Source of the DNA: Croceibacterium selenioxidans
GTDB taxonomy: Bacteria > Pseudomonadota > Alphaproteobacteria > Sphingomonadales > Sphingomonadaceae
Direction: 5' to 3'
Assembly (NCBI RefSeq): GCF_018599195.1
Contig: NZ_JAHFVK010000001.1
Location: forward strand, 1,426,001 to 1,490,000
Length of the DNA stretch: 64,000 bases
This document shows positions 54,793 through 63,158 of this stretch, piece after piece; position 1 is the stretch's first letter, and each line of letters begins with the position of its first letter. Both the position numbers and the translations under genes were made by a program. The notes beneath the pieces were generated by a model. That model was not told where the DNA came from. It did not search any database and saw only the letters and a program-made list of their open reading frames with translations.

Positions 54793-56576
54793 GATGCTCT
54801 GCTCCAATTCTTCTCGCCGCGGTGGCCGGAAATCTCGGCCTCGTCGACGATCTCGGCATCGGGAAAGGCCGCAAACGCCGCTTCGACGAGCGGGGTCTTC
54901 CGGATGCGTTCGGCTTCCGCCGCCTTTGCCGCTTCCGCCTGTTCGCGCAAGGTCGGTGTGCCCTCACCCGATCCGCGTTCCACCAGCCAGCGCTGGCCTG
55001 TGGCCTTGAGCAGGGCATCGCGCAGTTCGGGGCTCGGATCGTCCGAGAAACCCGGCGCAGGGGCGAAGGTCAATTGTCCCGGTGCGAGGTCAATCACCCG
55101 GATCCAGTCGCGCATTACGCCGGCGACACGAAGCATGCCCGCGCGATCGACTGTCTCGCACAATTCGGCCCAGTCGACTTTCGCAACGGGGGCGGTCGCC
55201 GGAGCCGAACCCCCATTCCCACCAGTCCCCACACCGCTCGCGACCAGCTCGCCAAGTTGTTTCGCAAGAGTGCCCGGATCGGGCATGTCGGCGGCGTGGA
55301 GCACGCGAAGAAGTGCCATCTGGGCCGAAACCAGCGGGTCCGGTGCGCCACGCACTTCGTCGTGCCCCTTGAGCAGGAGCTGCCACAGGCGATGAACCTG
55401 GCCGGCCGATAGACGGCCGGCCCATTCCTCGATCGCCTGCCGTTCCTCTTGCGTCGGCGCGTCGGCCCCTGCGCCTCCGACCTGGGTCACAGCGACCCGG
55501 TGAACCACGTCCATGAGTGTGCGGAGCAAGGCCAGCGGCTCGACGCCGAGCGAATATTGCCGCTCGACCTCAGCGAGCATGGCCTGCGGATCACCTTCCA
55601 GGATCGCGCCGAACAACCGCCGACGAGCGGATTTGTCCGCCAGGCCAAGCATGTCGCGCACGCGGTCGGCGGTGACCTTGCCGTCGGTGTCGAGGTCGGC
55701 ATGGGCGATGGCCTGGTCGAGGATAGACAGCCCGTCGCGCACCGAGCCTTCCGCGGCCGACGCGATCATGTGCAGCGCCTCTTCTTCAGCCTCGACACCT
55801 TCCTGGCGGCAGATGCTGGCGAAGTGCTGTTGAAGCATGGGAGTGGGAATCCGCCGCAGGTCGAACCGCTGAGTGCGGCTGAGCACCGTCACCGGCAGCT
55901 TGTCGACCTCGGTGGTCGCGAACAGGAACTTCACATGCGCTGGAGGTTCCTCAAGTGTCTTGAGCAAGGCATTGAAAGCATTGCGGGACAGCATGTGAAC
56001 TTCGTCCACGATGTAGATCTTGTAGCGCGCGCTAACCGCCGCGTAACGCACCGCTTCGATGATCTCGCGCACGTCGTCGACGCCCGTGTGGCTGGCAGCG
56101 TCCATCTCGATCACGTCGATATGACGCCCCTCGGCGATGGCGACGCAGGGCTCGCATTGGCCGCAGGGGTCGATTGTCGGGCCCCCTTGCCCATCGGGAC
56201 CGACGCAGTTGAGCGCCTTGGCAATCAGGCGCGCAGTCGAAGTCTTCCCGACCCCGCGCACGCCCGTCATCAGGAAGGCATGGGCCAGCCGGTCACGCTC
56301 TATTGCATTGGCGAGTGTGCGGACCATCGGTTCCTGGCCGATGAGCTCGGAAAAAGTCTGCGGACGGTACTTGCGTGCGAGGACGCGGTATGGCTGCGCT
56401 GGCTCGGGTGCAGCAGCTGGAGCTGTGGCAGTCTTCTCGGGCGTCGGCGGAGACGCGGCCGGCGGCTCTGGAGGAGCGCCGAACATCGAAGACTGACCGG
56501 CGGCCTCAAGCTCGGCTGCGCTCGGCGGGGTCTCGAGGAATTCTTCCTCGTCAGGCACCTCAGGTCGATCGGACAT
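54789..56576 (-). CDS. dnaX: DNA polymerase III subunits gamma/tau
   Basis: A 595-residue clamp-loader ATPase. Walker A is GVRGVGKTSTARL (105-117), the zinc site is in DPCGQCEPC, and the SRC motif arginine finger region is LSRTQRF. An acidic Pro/Ala-rich N-terminal extension of about 60 residues precedes the core, common in sphingomonads. The C-terminal tau part is present. It opens the dnaX-ybaB operon. Confidence 0.96.
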   Translation of the reverse strand: MSDRPEVPDEEEFLETPPSAAELEAAGQSSMFGAPPEPPAASPPTPEKTATAPAAAPEPAQPYRVLARKYRPQTFSELIGQEPMVRTLANAIERDRLAHAFLMTGVRGVGKTSTARLIAKALNCVGPDGQGGPTIDPCGQCEPCVAIAEGRHIDVIEMDAASHTGVDDVREIIEAVRYAAVSARYKIYIVDEVHMLSRNAFNALLKTLEEPPAHVKFLFATTEVDKLPVTVLSRTQRFDLRRIPTPMLQQHFASICRQEGVEAEEEALHMIASAAEGSVRDGLSILDQAIAHADLDTDGKVTADRVRDMLGLADKSARRRLFGAILEGDPQAMLAEVERQYSLGVEPLALLRTLMDVVHRVAVTQVGGAGADAPTQEERQAIEEWAGRLSAGQVHRLWQLLLKGHDEVRGAPDPLVSAQMALLRVLHAADMPDPGTLAKQLGELVASGVGTGGNGGSAPATAPVAKVDWAELCETVDRAGMLRVAGVMRDWIRVIDLAPGQLTFAPAPGFSDDPSPELRDALLKATGQRWLVERGSGEGTPTLREQAEAAKAAEAERIRKTPLVEAAFAAFPDAEIVDEAEISGHRGEKNWSRAS

Positions 56577-56662
56577 GGACCCAATCTAGGACCGAAGGCC
56601 TGGCTTGTCGAAGGGGCCGGGGCAATTTATCTCCCACTTCAATCACTAGGGGGGAACGGCGC

Positions 56663-57721
56663 ATGCGCTTGCGAGGATTGTGCCTGCTTGTCGCGCCGGC
56701 GTTGATCGCGCAGCCCGCACGGGCCCAGGAAACGATCCCGCTGCCCGACGCGGCAGTCATTGAACAGATGTGTTCGTCGGTCGGGGCTCTGCAATACACC
56801 TTCGGAGAGACTGGTGTTCCTGGAGGCGACCGCCTGCTGCGGACGCTGTCCAAGGGCTTTCCCCTTCCCGCATCGGCCGCGCCGTTTGATCATGCGAAAC
56901 CGTGGTCGACCGAGTGGTCCGATCGCTTGTTCGGCATGGAATACACCACCTCTGCCAAGGAGACTGAGGACGCGTTCTCCGAGTTCGCGCGTGGGCTTGG
57001 CGACGTGCTCGCGCCAAAGGGTTGGGAATTGCAGCCAGAGGACTTCGACCCCCCGCTCTACATGCTGACACTCGCGGGCGATCAGACGTGGCTGCGCTCC
57101 ATCGATACGGAACAGGGACCGATCCAGCTGGTGCTTGGCCTCAGCAATTCGCCACTGGGCATGACGCTCGCCTGTGGTCGCGGGGACCTGGCAGAGGTTC
57201 ATGCACGCGAAGCGTTCGGCGACTTGCCGCCCGGTACGCCACGCCCCAAGGCGCCCGAAGTCCCGATACCGGCCCTGCTCAGCGAGGCCGATTGCGGAAA
57301 GCCCGACGTCGCTGCGGAAATCGCCAGGGTCTTCGCGACCGAATCAACGGATGGCTTCATGGCCTCCATGGTTGCGCGGACCACTTATCGCGACCGGCTT
57401 ACGAGTTGGATGACCTGGAAGCTGGAGCAGTCTGGGAAGATCTCAACCGAAGCGCTGATCGATCTGGGCTTTGCATCAATCGGGAGCGCGACGCCGGGCG
57501 GCGATCCATTTGCCCAGTTCGGCATGATCCAGGAAATGCTCGAACTGTTAGGTCCCGTCGCTCAGGCCGAGGAGGCGGGCGATGCCGCCGCACTCTGCCG
57601 CACCTTGGTGCAGTTGCAGGACTGGTTCGCCCGCGTCGATGCGTTGACACTGAAACAGACCGAAGCGTCGCAAGCCGCGATGACTGCGGAGGCCGCCCGG
57701 TTGGGCGTGTCATTCGACTAA
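56663..57721 (+). CDS. exported protein of unknown function
   Basis: A 352-residue protein with a signal peptide (MRLRGLCLLVAPALIAQPARAQ). The mature part has four cysteines and no recognisable domain; a helical C-terminal third (about 230-350) contains Asp/Ala/Leu-rich repeats. GGGGGGAAC precedes ATG 56663 with good spacing. It is a forward gene wedged between dnaX and the SRP RNA on the reverse strand, which in relatives are usually closer. No function is proposed. Confidence 0.75.
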   Translation: MRLRGLCLLVAPALIAQPARAQETIPLPDAAVIEQMCSSVGALQYTFGETGVPGGDRLLRTLSKGFPLPASAAPFDHAKPWSTEWSDRLFGMEYTTSAKETEDAFSEFARGLGDVLAPKGWELQPEDFDPPLYMLTLAGDQTWLRSIDTEQGPIQLVLGLSNSPLGMTLACGRGDLAEVHAREAFGDLPPGTPRPKAPEVPIPALLSEADCGKPDVAAEIARVFATESTDGFMASMVARTTYRDRLTSWMTWKLEQSGKISTEALIDLGFASIGSATPGGDPFAQFGMIQEMLELLGPVAQAEEAGDAAALCRTLVQLQDWFARVDALTLKQTEASQAAMTAEAARLGVSFD

Positions 57722-57734
57722 CATTTCAAGAAAT

Positions 57735-57825
57735 AGGAGCCGGGCGACCCGCTGCCATCCGTTGTGGCTGCTTCCTTCCGGACCTGACCAGGTTGGCGGA
57801 CGCGAACGTCCACCCGACTCCCGGG
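57735..57825 (-). ncRNA. ffs: signal recognition particle RNA, small bacterial type
   Basis: On the reverse strand the invariant core GGTCAGGTCCGGAAGGAAGC is present, and the ends GGAGTCGGG (near 57821) and CCCGGCTCC (near 57736) pair to close the hairpin. This is the small SRP RNA that binds Ffh and works with FtsY, encoded at 17.2 kb. Exact ends are estimated from the pairing. Confidence 0.95.
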
Positions 57826-57887
57826 CGGGCATATGGCGGGCACTCTGGTAGATTGCAAGCTGCTAGAGCGAGCTTGCGCGCAGAGGT

Positions 57888-58166
57888 TTAGCGGAAGTTG
57901 TCCGCGTAAGCCTGCAGCTTGAGGCGCCTGGGAGGTGTTTCGTGGAGCTTGGCGTCGATGCCGTACTTCTCGGCATAGGCGATCGCGGCTTCCTTGTTCG
58001 GAAAGCGCAGCGAAAGCTGTTGGCGTGTGTCGCCGCTGCCGGCCCAGCCCATCAGGGGGTCGGGCTTCTTCGCCTCCGCCGGAACGAAGTCGAGAATCCA
58101 CTGACTGGTGAGCGCCTTGCCCGATTGCATGGCGTTCTTCGGGCGCTGGTAGATACGAGCGTGCAT
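57888..58166 (-). CDS. NDUFS4-like complex I accessory subunit
   Basis: A 92-residue protein of the ETC complex I subunit family (mitochondrial NDUFS4, 18 kDa). The block MGWAGSGDTRQQLSLRFPNK and the ending DNFR are diagnostic. In alphaproteobacteria it is an accessory subunit of NADH dehydrogenase. It is alone here; nuo genes are not in this window. Its presence supports an alphaproteobacterial origin. Confidence 0.93.
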   Translation of the reverse strand: MHARIYQRPKNAMQSGKALTSQWILDFVPAEAKKPDPLMGWAGSGDTRQQLSLRFPNKEAAIAYAEKYGIDAKLHETPPRRLKLQAYADNFR

Positions 58167-58199
58167 GGATCACGCCTTTCCTTCGGAACGGCGGGGAAA

Positions 58200-60623
58200 T
58201 CAAGAGCGCAGAAAGGCGTTTTTCGTCTTGAGGCTAGGGGCTTCGGCCCACGGCTCCTCCGGCCAGCGATGCTTGGGGTAGCGACCCTTCATTTCCTTGC
58301 GCACGTCGGCCCAGCTGCCGCGCCAGAATCCCGGGAGGTCGCGGGTTGCCTGGAGGGGACGTCCCGCAGGGCTGGTGAGCTTGAGCAACAGCGGAGTGTC
58401 GCCGATCATCGGATGCCGCTCGAGGCCGAACAGCGCTTGCACCCGCACCTCGACGCAAGGGGCGTCTGGGCCTGAGTAGTCGATCGGATGGGTTGTGCCG
58501 GCGGGTGTCTCAAACTCGCGCGGGGCCAGCTTATCGAGCCGCTGGCGCGCGTCCCAGTCGAGCAAGGCCAACAGGGCGTCGGTCAGCTTGCCCTTCGGAA
58601 TGTCCAGGTCCCTCCGACCTTGCAGCAAGGGAACGAGCCACTCCTCCGCGGTTTCGGCAAGTCGCGCGGGATCGAGCGCCTCGACGCCGACAAAAGCAGC
58701 ACGGGCGCGGAGGTCTATCGGCAGGATGTCCTCAAGGTTTTGCACCGCCTTTTCCACAAGCAGCGCGGTCACGGCAGAAGCGTCGGGCTTCGGATCGGGG
58801 CCGCTCACCAGGGTGACCGTGCCGAGCCTGCGCTCAAGCCGCGCCTCGACCCGCTCACCCGTCCAGCGCAACACCGATCGGCGCTCGATCTTATCTCCCA
58901 GCCATTGCTCGACATCCGTAGTCGTCAGCGGCAAGGCGGCCGTGATCCGCGCCGCCTGCGCCCTGCCCTGCGCATCGCCGATGGCCAGCCACTCGGCCGA
59001 CGCGAGTGGGGAGCCCGGATCGAGCGAGTAGCCGCGCCCTCCGGCTGAGAGCCAGCTTTCGCCAGTGACGTCACGACGTCGTGCGAGGTTGTCGGGTAGT
59101 GCGAAAGCGAGGAGGATGCCAAGCGGTGGCGGAATTCCTTCCGCGTGAGACTTGCGAAGGCCACGCGCCTTTGCCGCCCACCCCTCTGCCAGCTTGACTG
59201 AAGCCTTGGCGCGCGGCGACCGGTCGCCATCCCACCGGCTGAGGCGCTGTGCCAAGTCCTCGCCCTTCCCGCCAAGCCCTCGCTCCTGCAGCAGCAGCGC
59301 AAGCTTGGCCGCCTCCAGGCCCGCCCCATGCTCGGCGCCGAACAAGAGCATGGCAGCCTGCCACGGCTCCATCGGCAGCGCCGCGATACGGCGGCCGCGT
59401 TCGGTGATCTTCCCTTGGGCGTCTAGCGCGTCCAGCTTGGCCAACCGCTCGCGAGCCGCGCTTGATGCAGCGGGCGGCGGCGGGTCTAGCCAGGCCAGAG
59501 TCGCCGGGTCGCCCACGCCCCATTGCGCCAACGCCAATAACAGGGGCGCGAGATCGGCGGCCACTATCTCGGGGGGATCGAAAGCCTCCCTGCCCGCATG
59601 CGCGGCCTCTTCCCACAGCCGATAGGCAACGCCGGGCCCTTGCCTGGCCGCACGGCCAGCCCTTTGCGCAGCCGCCGCCTGGCTCGATCGCCGGGTCACG
59701 AGGTGCGTGACCCCGGCGGCAATGTCGAATTCAGCCCGCCGCGAGAGCCCGCTGTCGACCACCACCGAGACGCCTTCAAGGGTGATCGAGGTTTCGGCAA
59801 TGCTGGTGGCGAGCACGATCCGGCGGCGGCCCTCCCCATCACGGCGGATCGCGGCACGTTGCGCCGTAGGTTCGACCTGGCCGTGCAGAGGCAAGATCGG
59901 CACTTGCGGCAGACGCTCAGCCAGGCGCTCACGGGTACGCTCGATTTCGCCGACCCCGGGGAGGAACGCGAGAAGATCGCCTTCCTCCTCGCGCCAGGCC
60001 GAGAGGATGGCGCTCGCCATCGCTTCGTCGGTGCGCAGCTCCGGCCGGCTGCCGAGCCATTTGATCGTCAAAGGATAGGCCCGCCCCTCGCTCTCGATCA
60101 CCGGGGCGCCGTCACCGAGCAGGCGGGCAAAGCGGGCTCCGTCGATTGTAGCGGACATGACCAGGATACGCAGGTCTTCGCGCAAGACGGACTGGCTTTC
60201 GATCGCCAACGCCAGACCCAGGTCGCTGTCCAGATGACGTTCGTGAGCTTCGTCGAACAGGACCGCGGAGACGCCCTCCAATTCCTGGTCGCCGAGGATG
60301 CGGGAGACGAAGATTGCCTCGGTCACGACGAGAATGCGCGTGGCCGATGATTGCTTGCTATCGAGCCGTGTGAGGTAGCCGACACGCTGGCCAACCGGCT
60401 CCCCCAGCATCTCGGCCATTCGCTCCGCTGCCGCACGCGCGGCGACGCGGCGCGGGCTGAGCAGGATGACCTGGCCGGTGCACCAGTGCTGGTCGATCAG
60501 CGCCGGAGCGACAGCGGTGGTCTTGCCGGCGCCGGGGGGCGCAACAAGGACGGCGGAGCTGCGCGAGCGCAACGCACCCAGAAGGTCGGGCAGGACGGCG
60601 TGTATGGGGAGGTCCAGGCTCAC
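58200..60623 (-). CDS. hrpB: ATP-dependent helicase HrpB
   Basis: An 807-residue DEAH-box helicase. Motif I is APPGAGKTTA (near residue 27), motif II is DEAH in LFDEAHERHLDS, motif III is MSATIDG, and motif VI is QRAGRAARQGPG. The C-terminal HrpB domain is present (PLLLKLTSPAGRPLQATRD). The physiological role of HrpB is not established. It starts 57 bases after the DUF1801 gene. Confidence 0.95.
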   Translation of the reverse strand: MSLDLPIHAVLPDLLGALRSRSSAVLVAPPGAGKTTAVAPALIDQHWCTGQVILLSPRRVAARAAAERMAEMLGEPVGQRVGYLTRLDSKQSSATRILVVTEAIFVSRILGDQELEGVSAVLFDEAHERHLDSDLGLALAIESQSVLREDLRILVMSATIDGARFARLLGDGAPVIESEGRAYPLTIKWLGSRPELRTDEAMASAILSAWREEEGDLLAFLPGVGEIERTRERLAERLPQVPILPLHGQVEPTAQRAAIRRDGEGRRRIVLATSIAETSITLEGVSVVVDSGLSRRAEFDIAAGVTHLVTRRSSQAAAAQRAGRAARQGPGVAYRLWEEAAHAGREAFDPPEIVAADLAPLLLALAQWGVGDPATLAWLDPPPPAASSAARERLAKLDALDAQGKITERGRRIAALPMEPWQAAMLLFGAEHGAGLEAAKLALLLQERGLGGKGEDLAQRLSRWDGDRSPRAKASVKLAEGWAAKARGLRKSHAEGIPPPLGILLAFALPDNLARRRDVTGESWLSAGGRGYSLDPGSPLASAEWLAIGDAQGRAQAARITAALPLTTTDVEQWLGDKIERRSVLRWTGERVEARLERRLGTVTLVSGPDPKPDASAVTALLVEKAVQNLEDILPIDLRARAAFVGVEALDPARLAETAEEWLVPLLQGRRDLDIPKGKLTDALLALLDWDARQRLDKLAPREFETPAGTTHPIDYSGPDAPCVEVRVQALFGLERHPMIGDTPLLLKLTSPAGRPLQATRDLPGFWRGSWADVRKEMKGRYPKHRWPEEPWAEAPSLKTKNAFLRS

Positions 60624-60680
60624 GTCAAAGCCCCTACCGTCTTAGCCTTTCCCGCGAAAGCGGGCCCAGTGGGTTGGAGG

Positions 60681-61064
60681 TCAGTCTGTGCCGAGTATCG
60701 TCGGATCGCCCACCTCGCGGTTCAACCGCGCGGCCTCGTTGGCCAGTTGCCGGACAATCGCGCTGTCCATCGCCTCGCCCTGCCGGAAGACGATGTTCCC
60801 CAGTTCATATTTCCCGCTTGGCCTGATTCGCGGTTCGATCCCGGTGAGGCGCTTGCCGCGCCAGAATCCGAACACGACCCGCTCTTCCTCGACATGAATG
60901 AGAATGCACGGCCCATTGTGGACAAACACCAGGTTGCCCCACTTGATGATCTCATCGAACTTCGCGGCCGAGTTCACGGCCGCTCTCAACGCCGTCACGA
61001 GCGCGGCCTGCCAGCCAATCAGCTCAGCGATGAAGGCGTCCGGATTGGCGGCCGCCTTCATCAT
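60681..61064 (-). CDS. DUF1801 domain protein
   Basis: About 127 residues of the DUF1801 / YdhG-like fold, with KFDEIIKWGNLVFVHNGPC and GIEPRIRPSGKYELGNIVFR as recognisable parts. The family is uncharacterised and often small and cytoplasmic. The start is among ATG 61064, ATG 61061 and GTG 61070, just after the ispB stop at 61075; the longer open frame is antisense noise. Close spacing suggests cotranscription with ispB. Confidence 0.85.
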   Translation of the reverse strand: MMKAAANPDAFIAELIGWQAALVTALRAAVNSAAKFDEIIKWGNLVFVHNGPCILIHVEEERVVFGFWRGKRLTGIEPRIRPSGKYELGNIVFRQGEAMDSAIVRQLANEAARLNREVGDPTILGTD

Positions 61065-61074
61065 CGCCACGGGA

Positions 61075-62085
61075 TCAATATCCCCGGCTGACCGCGAACT
61101 GGGCCGCTTCGACCATCGCCCGGCGCGCGCTGCCGTCCGGAAAGATCGACAGGGCGTCGCAAGCGCGCTGTGCGAAATGGCGTGCGCGTTCGCGTGTCGC
61201 CGTGACACAATCGTGGCGACGGATCAGGTCCACGGCATGCGCGAGATCTTCATCCTCGGTACGGAAGCCCGCAATGGCTTCCTGCCAAAAGCGCCGCTCT
61301 TGGTCGTCGCCGCGCGCATAAGCGAGAATGACCGGCAAGGTCATCTTGCCTTCACGGAAATCGTCACCCCGGTCCTTGCCCATTTCAGCAGCCGAACTGT
61401 CATAGTCGATCGCGTCGTCGACAAGCTGGAAGGCAATGCCCAGGTTGCGGCCGTAATCGTCTAGAGCCCGTTCTTCAGCCTCGCTGCATTCGGCGACAAC
61501 CGCCGAAATACGACTGGCAGCGGCGAACAGCGCCGCGGTCTTGGCGCCGATGATGTGAAGATAGCGCTCTTCGCTGGTCTCTATCCTGCGCTGTGCCGTC
61601 AACTGATCGACTTCACCCTGCGCAATGATCGCACTCGCCGAGGACAGGATCTTGAGCACCTTGAGGCTGCCGTCTTCGACCATAAGCTCGAACGCGCGCG
61701 CGAAAAGGAAGTCGCCGACGAGGACCGTGGCCGGATTGCCGAACACGATATTCGCCGTTTCCTTGCCGCGGCGGGTTTCCGATCCGTCGACAACGTCGTC
61801 ATGCAAAAGAGTCGCGGTGTGGATGAACTCAACCGCAGCGGCGAGCTTATGGTGTCGCGCGCCCTGATAACCCACCAGATCGGCCCCTGCGAGCGTAAGC
61901 ATCGGCCGCATGCGCTTGCCGCCGCCCGCGATCAGATGACCGGCAAGCGCGGGAATCAGCGGAATCTCACTCTGCATGCGGTCGAGGATGATGGCATTGA
62001 CGGAGTTCATCGCCGTCGCCGTCAGCGACAAGATGGGAGTGAGCGACGGCTCCTTGACGGGTAAGGGGACGACCTCTGCGCTCAT
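61075..62085 (-). CDS. ispB: polyprenyl diphosphate synthase
   Basis: A 336-residue trans-prenyltransferase. The two aspartate-rich motifs are DDVVD (Asp96, Asp97, Asp100) and DDAID (near 223), and GGGKRMRP binds the substrate. It makes the long side chain of ubiquinone (octaprenyl or decaprenyl; chain length is not readable by eye). It is divergent from the chorismate mutase gene by 65 bases. Confidence 0.93.
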   Translation of the reverse strand: MSAEVVPLPVKEPSLTPILSLTATAMNSVNAIILDRMQSEIPLIPALAGHLIAGGGKRMRPMLTLAGADLVGYQGARHHKLAAAVEFIHTATLLHDDVVDGSETRRGKETANIVFGNPATVLVGDFLFARAFELMVEDGSLKVLKILSSASAIIAQGEVDQLTAQRRIETSEERYLHIIGAKTAALFAAASRISAVVAECSEAEERALDDYGRNLGIAFQLVDDAIDYDSSAAEMGKDRGDDFREGKMTLPVILAYARGDDQERRFWQEAIAGFRTEDEDLAHAVDLIRRHDCVTATRERARHFAQRACDALSIFPDGSARRAMVEAAQFAVSRGY

Positions 62086-62150
62086 GCGGCGCAGATGGCG
62101 ACCCGGCGCCCGCTTGGCAAGCGCGGAATCCCTGCTAACCCTGCAAACCT

Positions 62151-62456
62151 ATGGCCAGCCAAGCGCAAACTCCAAAACCGGATGCGGTCCTTGCGGGATA
62201 CCGCAAGTCGATCGACAACATCGATGCCGCCCTGATCCACATGCTGGCGGAGCGGTTTCGCATCACCCAGGCTGTTGGCGAATACAAGGCGGAGTCGGGG
62301 CTTCCGGCAAGCGATCCGACGCGTGAAGCTCGCCAGATCGAGCGATTGCGGGCCCTCGCCGTTGACGCCGATCTCGATCCTGAATTCAGCGAAAAGTTCA
62401 TTCGCTTCGTGATCGACGAGGTCATCCGCCACCACCGGCGCGCGGCAGAGAAGTGA
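62151..62456 (+). CDS. chorismate mutase (AroQ type)
   Basis: A 101-residue all-helical mutase: RKSIDNIDAALIHMLAERFR (first helix), a second with VGEYKAESGLPASDPTRE, and a third ending in IRFVIDEVIRHHR. It rearranges chorismate to prephenate on the way to phenylalanine and tyrosine. Its free-standing form without a dehydratase domain is normal in sphingomonads. Confidence 0.93.
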   Translation: MASQAQTPKPDAVLAGYRKSIDNIDAALIHMLAERFRITQAVGEYKAESGLPASDPTREARQIERLRALAVDADLDPEFSEKFIRFVIDEVIRHHRRAAEK

Positions 62457-62467
62457 TCGGTCCCTGG

Positions 62468-62490
62468 GCGGCGGCCGCTTCGGCCGCCGC
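62468..62490. terminator. GC-rich hairpin between convergent genes
   Basis: A perfect 10-bp stem GCGGCGGCCG / CGGCCGCCGC with a 3-base loop, 12 bases after the chorismate mutase stop and 16 before the stop of the next reverse gene. Followed by TTCTGC on the forward side. Likely a shared terminator, weak in T content. Confidence 0.7.
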
Positions 62491-62505
62491 TTCTGCAATC
62501 TCCGA

Positions 62506-63006
62506 CTATGCGGTCGGGATGTCGTCCTGACACTTTTGAAAGACTTGCGCGATGGCGTCCTTCCCGCCGGTTACGGTGAATGACGTTTCCACCCAACGGC
62601 GGCGTTCCGGGTTCATTCGCACGCTAAGCGTTTGTGCCCCGGAAAGCCCCGAGAGAAGGCGTTGCAGCGTCTTCTCCGTCGTCTGGTTCACGGCAGTCGC
62701 CATCTGTTCATAGAAGCGATAGCGCTCTTCGACCGTGGCTCCGGTATCAAAGCGAAGCTGGATGGGGCGCATCTCGAACTTGGTGTTGTTGGGCGGGACC
62801 AGCTTTTCTTTGGAAATGATCGCCGCGTAGACGGTGCCCTTGCCGGGCTTGTCGCACTTCAGCATCAATTGAGAACCGTCCGCGCCCTGCACACCGGCAC
62901 CGAACGAACCGTCCGCCCCCTCGAAGAAACCCCAGGCCGAATTCTGCGCCTGGGCCCCAACCGAAGCCAAGGCAACGATTGCCACACCCGCCACCAAATA
63001 CCGCAT
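62506..63006 (-). CDS. exported protein of unknown function
   Basis: A 166-residue protein with a clear signal peptide (MRYLVAGVAIVALASVGAQA). The mature part has strand-rich blocks LMLKCDKPGKGTVYAAI and RRRWVETSFTVTGG and two cysteines. It has an overall beta-sandwich look reminiscent of IalB-like proteins, but I would not assign it. ATG 63006 is supported by GGGGAGATAAG upstream. It lies about 150 bases downstream of the histidine kinase gene. Confidence 0.8.
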   Translation of the reverse strand: MRYLVAGVAIVALASVGAQAQNSAWGFFEGADGSFGAGVQGADGSQLMLKCDKPGKGTVYAAIISKEKLVPPNNTKFEMRPIQLRFDTGATVEERYRFYEQMATAVNQTTEKTLQRLLSGLSGAQTLSVRMNPERRRWVETSFTVTGGKDAIAQVFQKCQDDIPTA

Positions 63007-63158
63007 CAACTTATCTCCCCTACCCCTTGAGTCCTGATCCGGTAGGTCAGGGACACGCCCCACCTGCCGCCGGTCGTTGCTCAAGTTTCTCGCTGAATTT
63101 CATCCAGCTACAGACACATCCTACCGACTCGAAACAGGTGGGGCAACGCCCGGAATGG

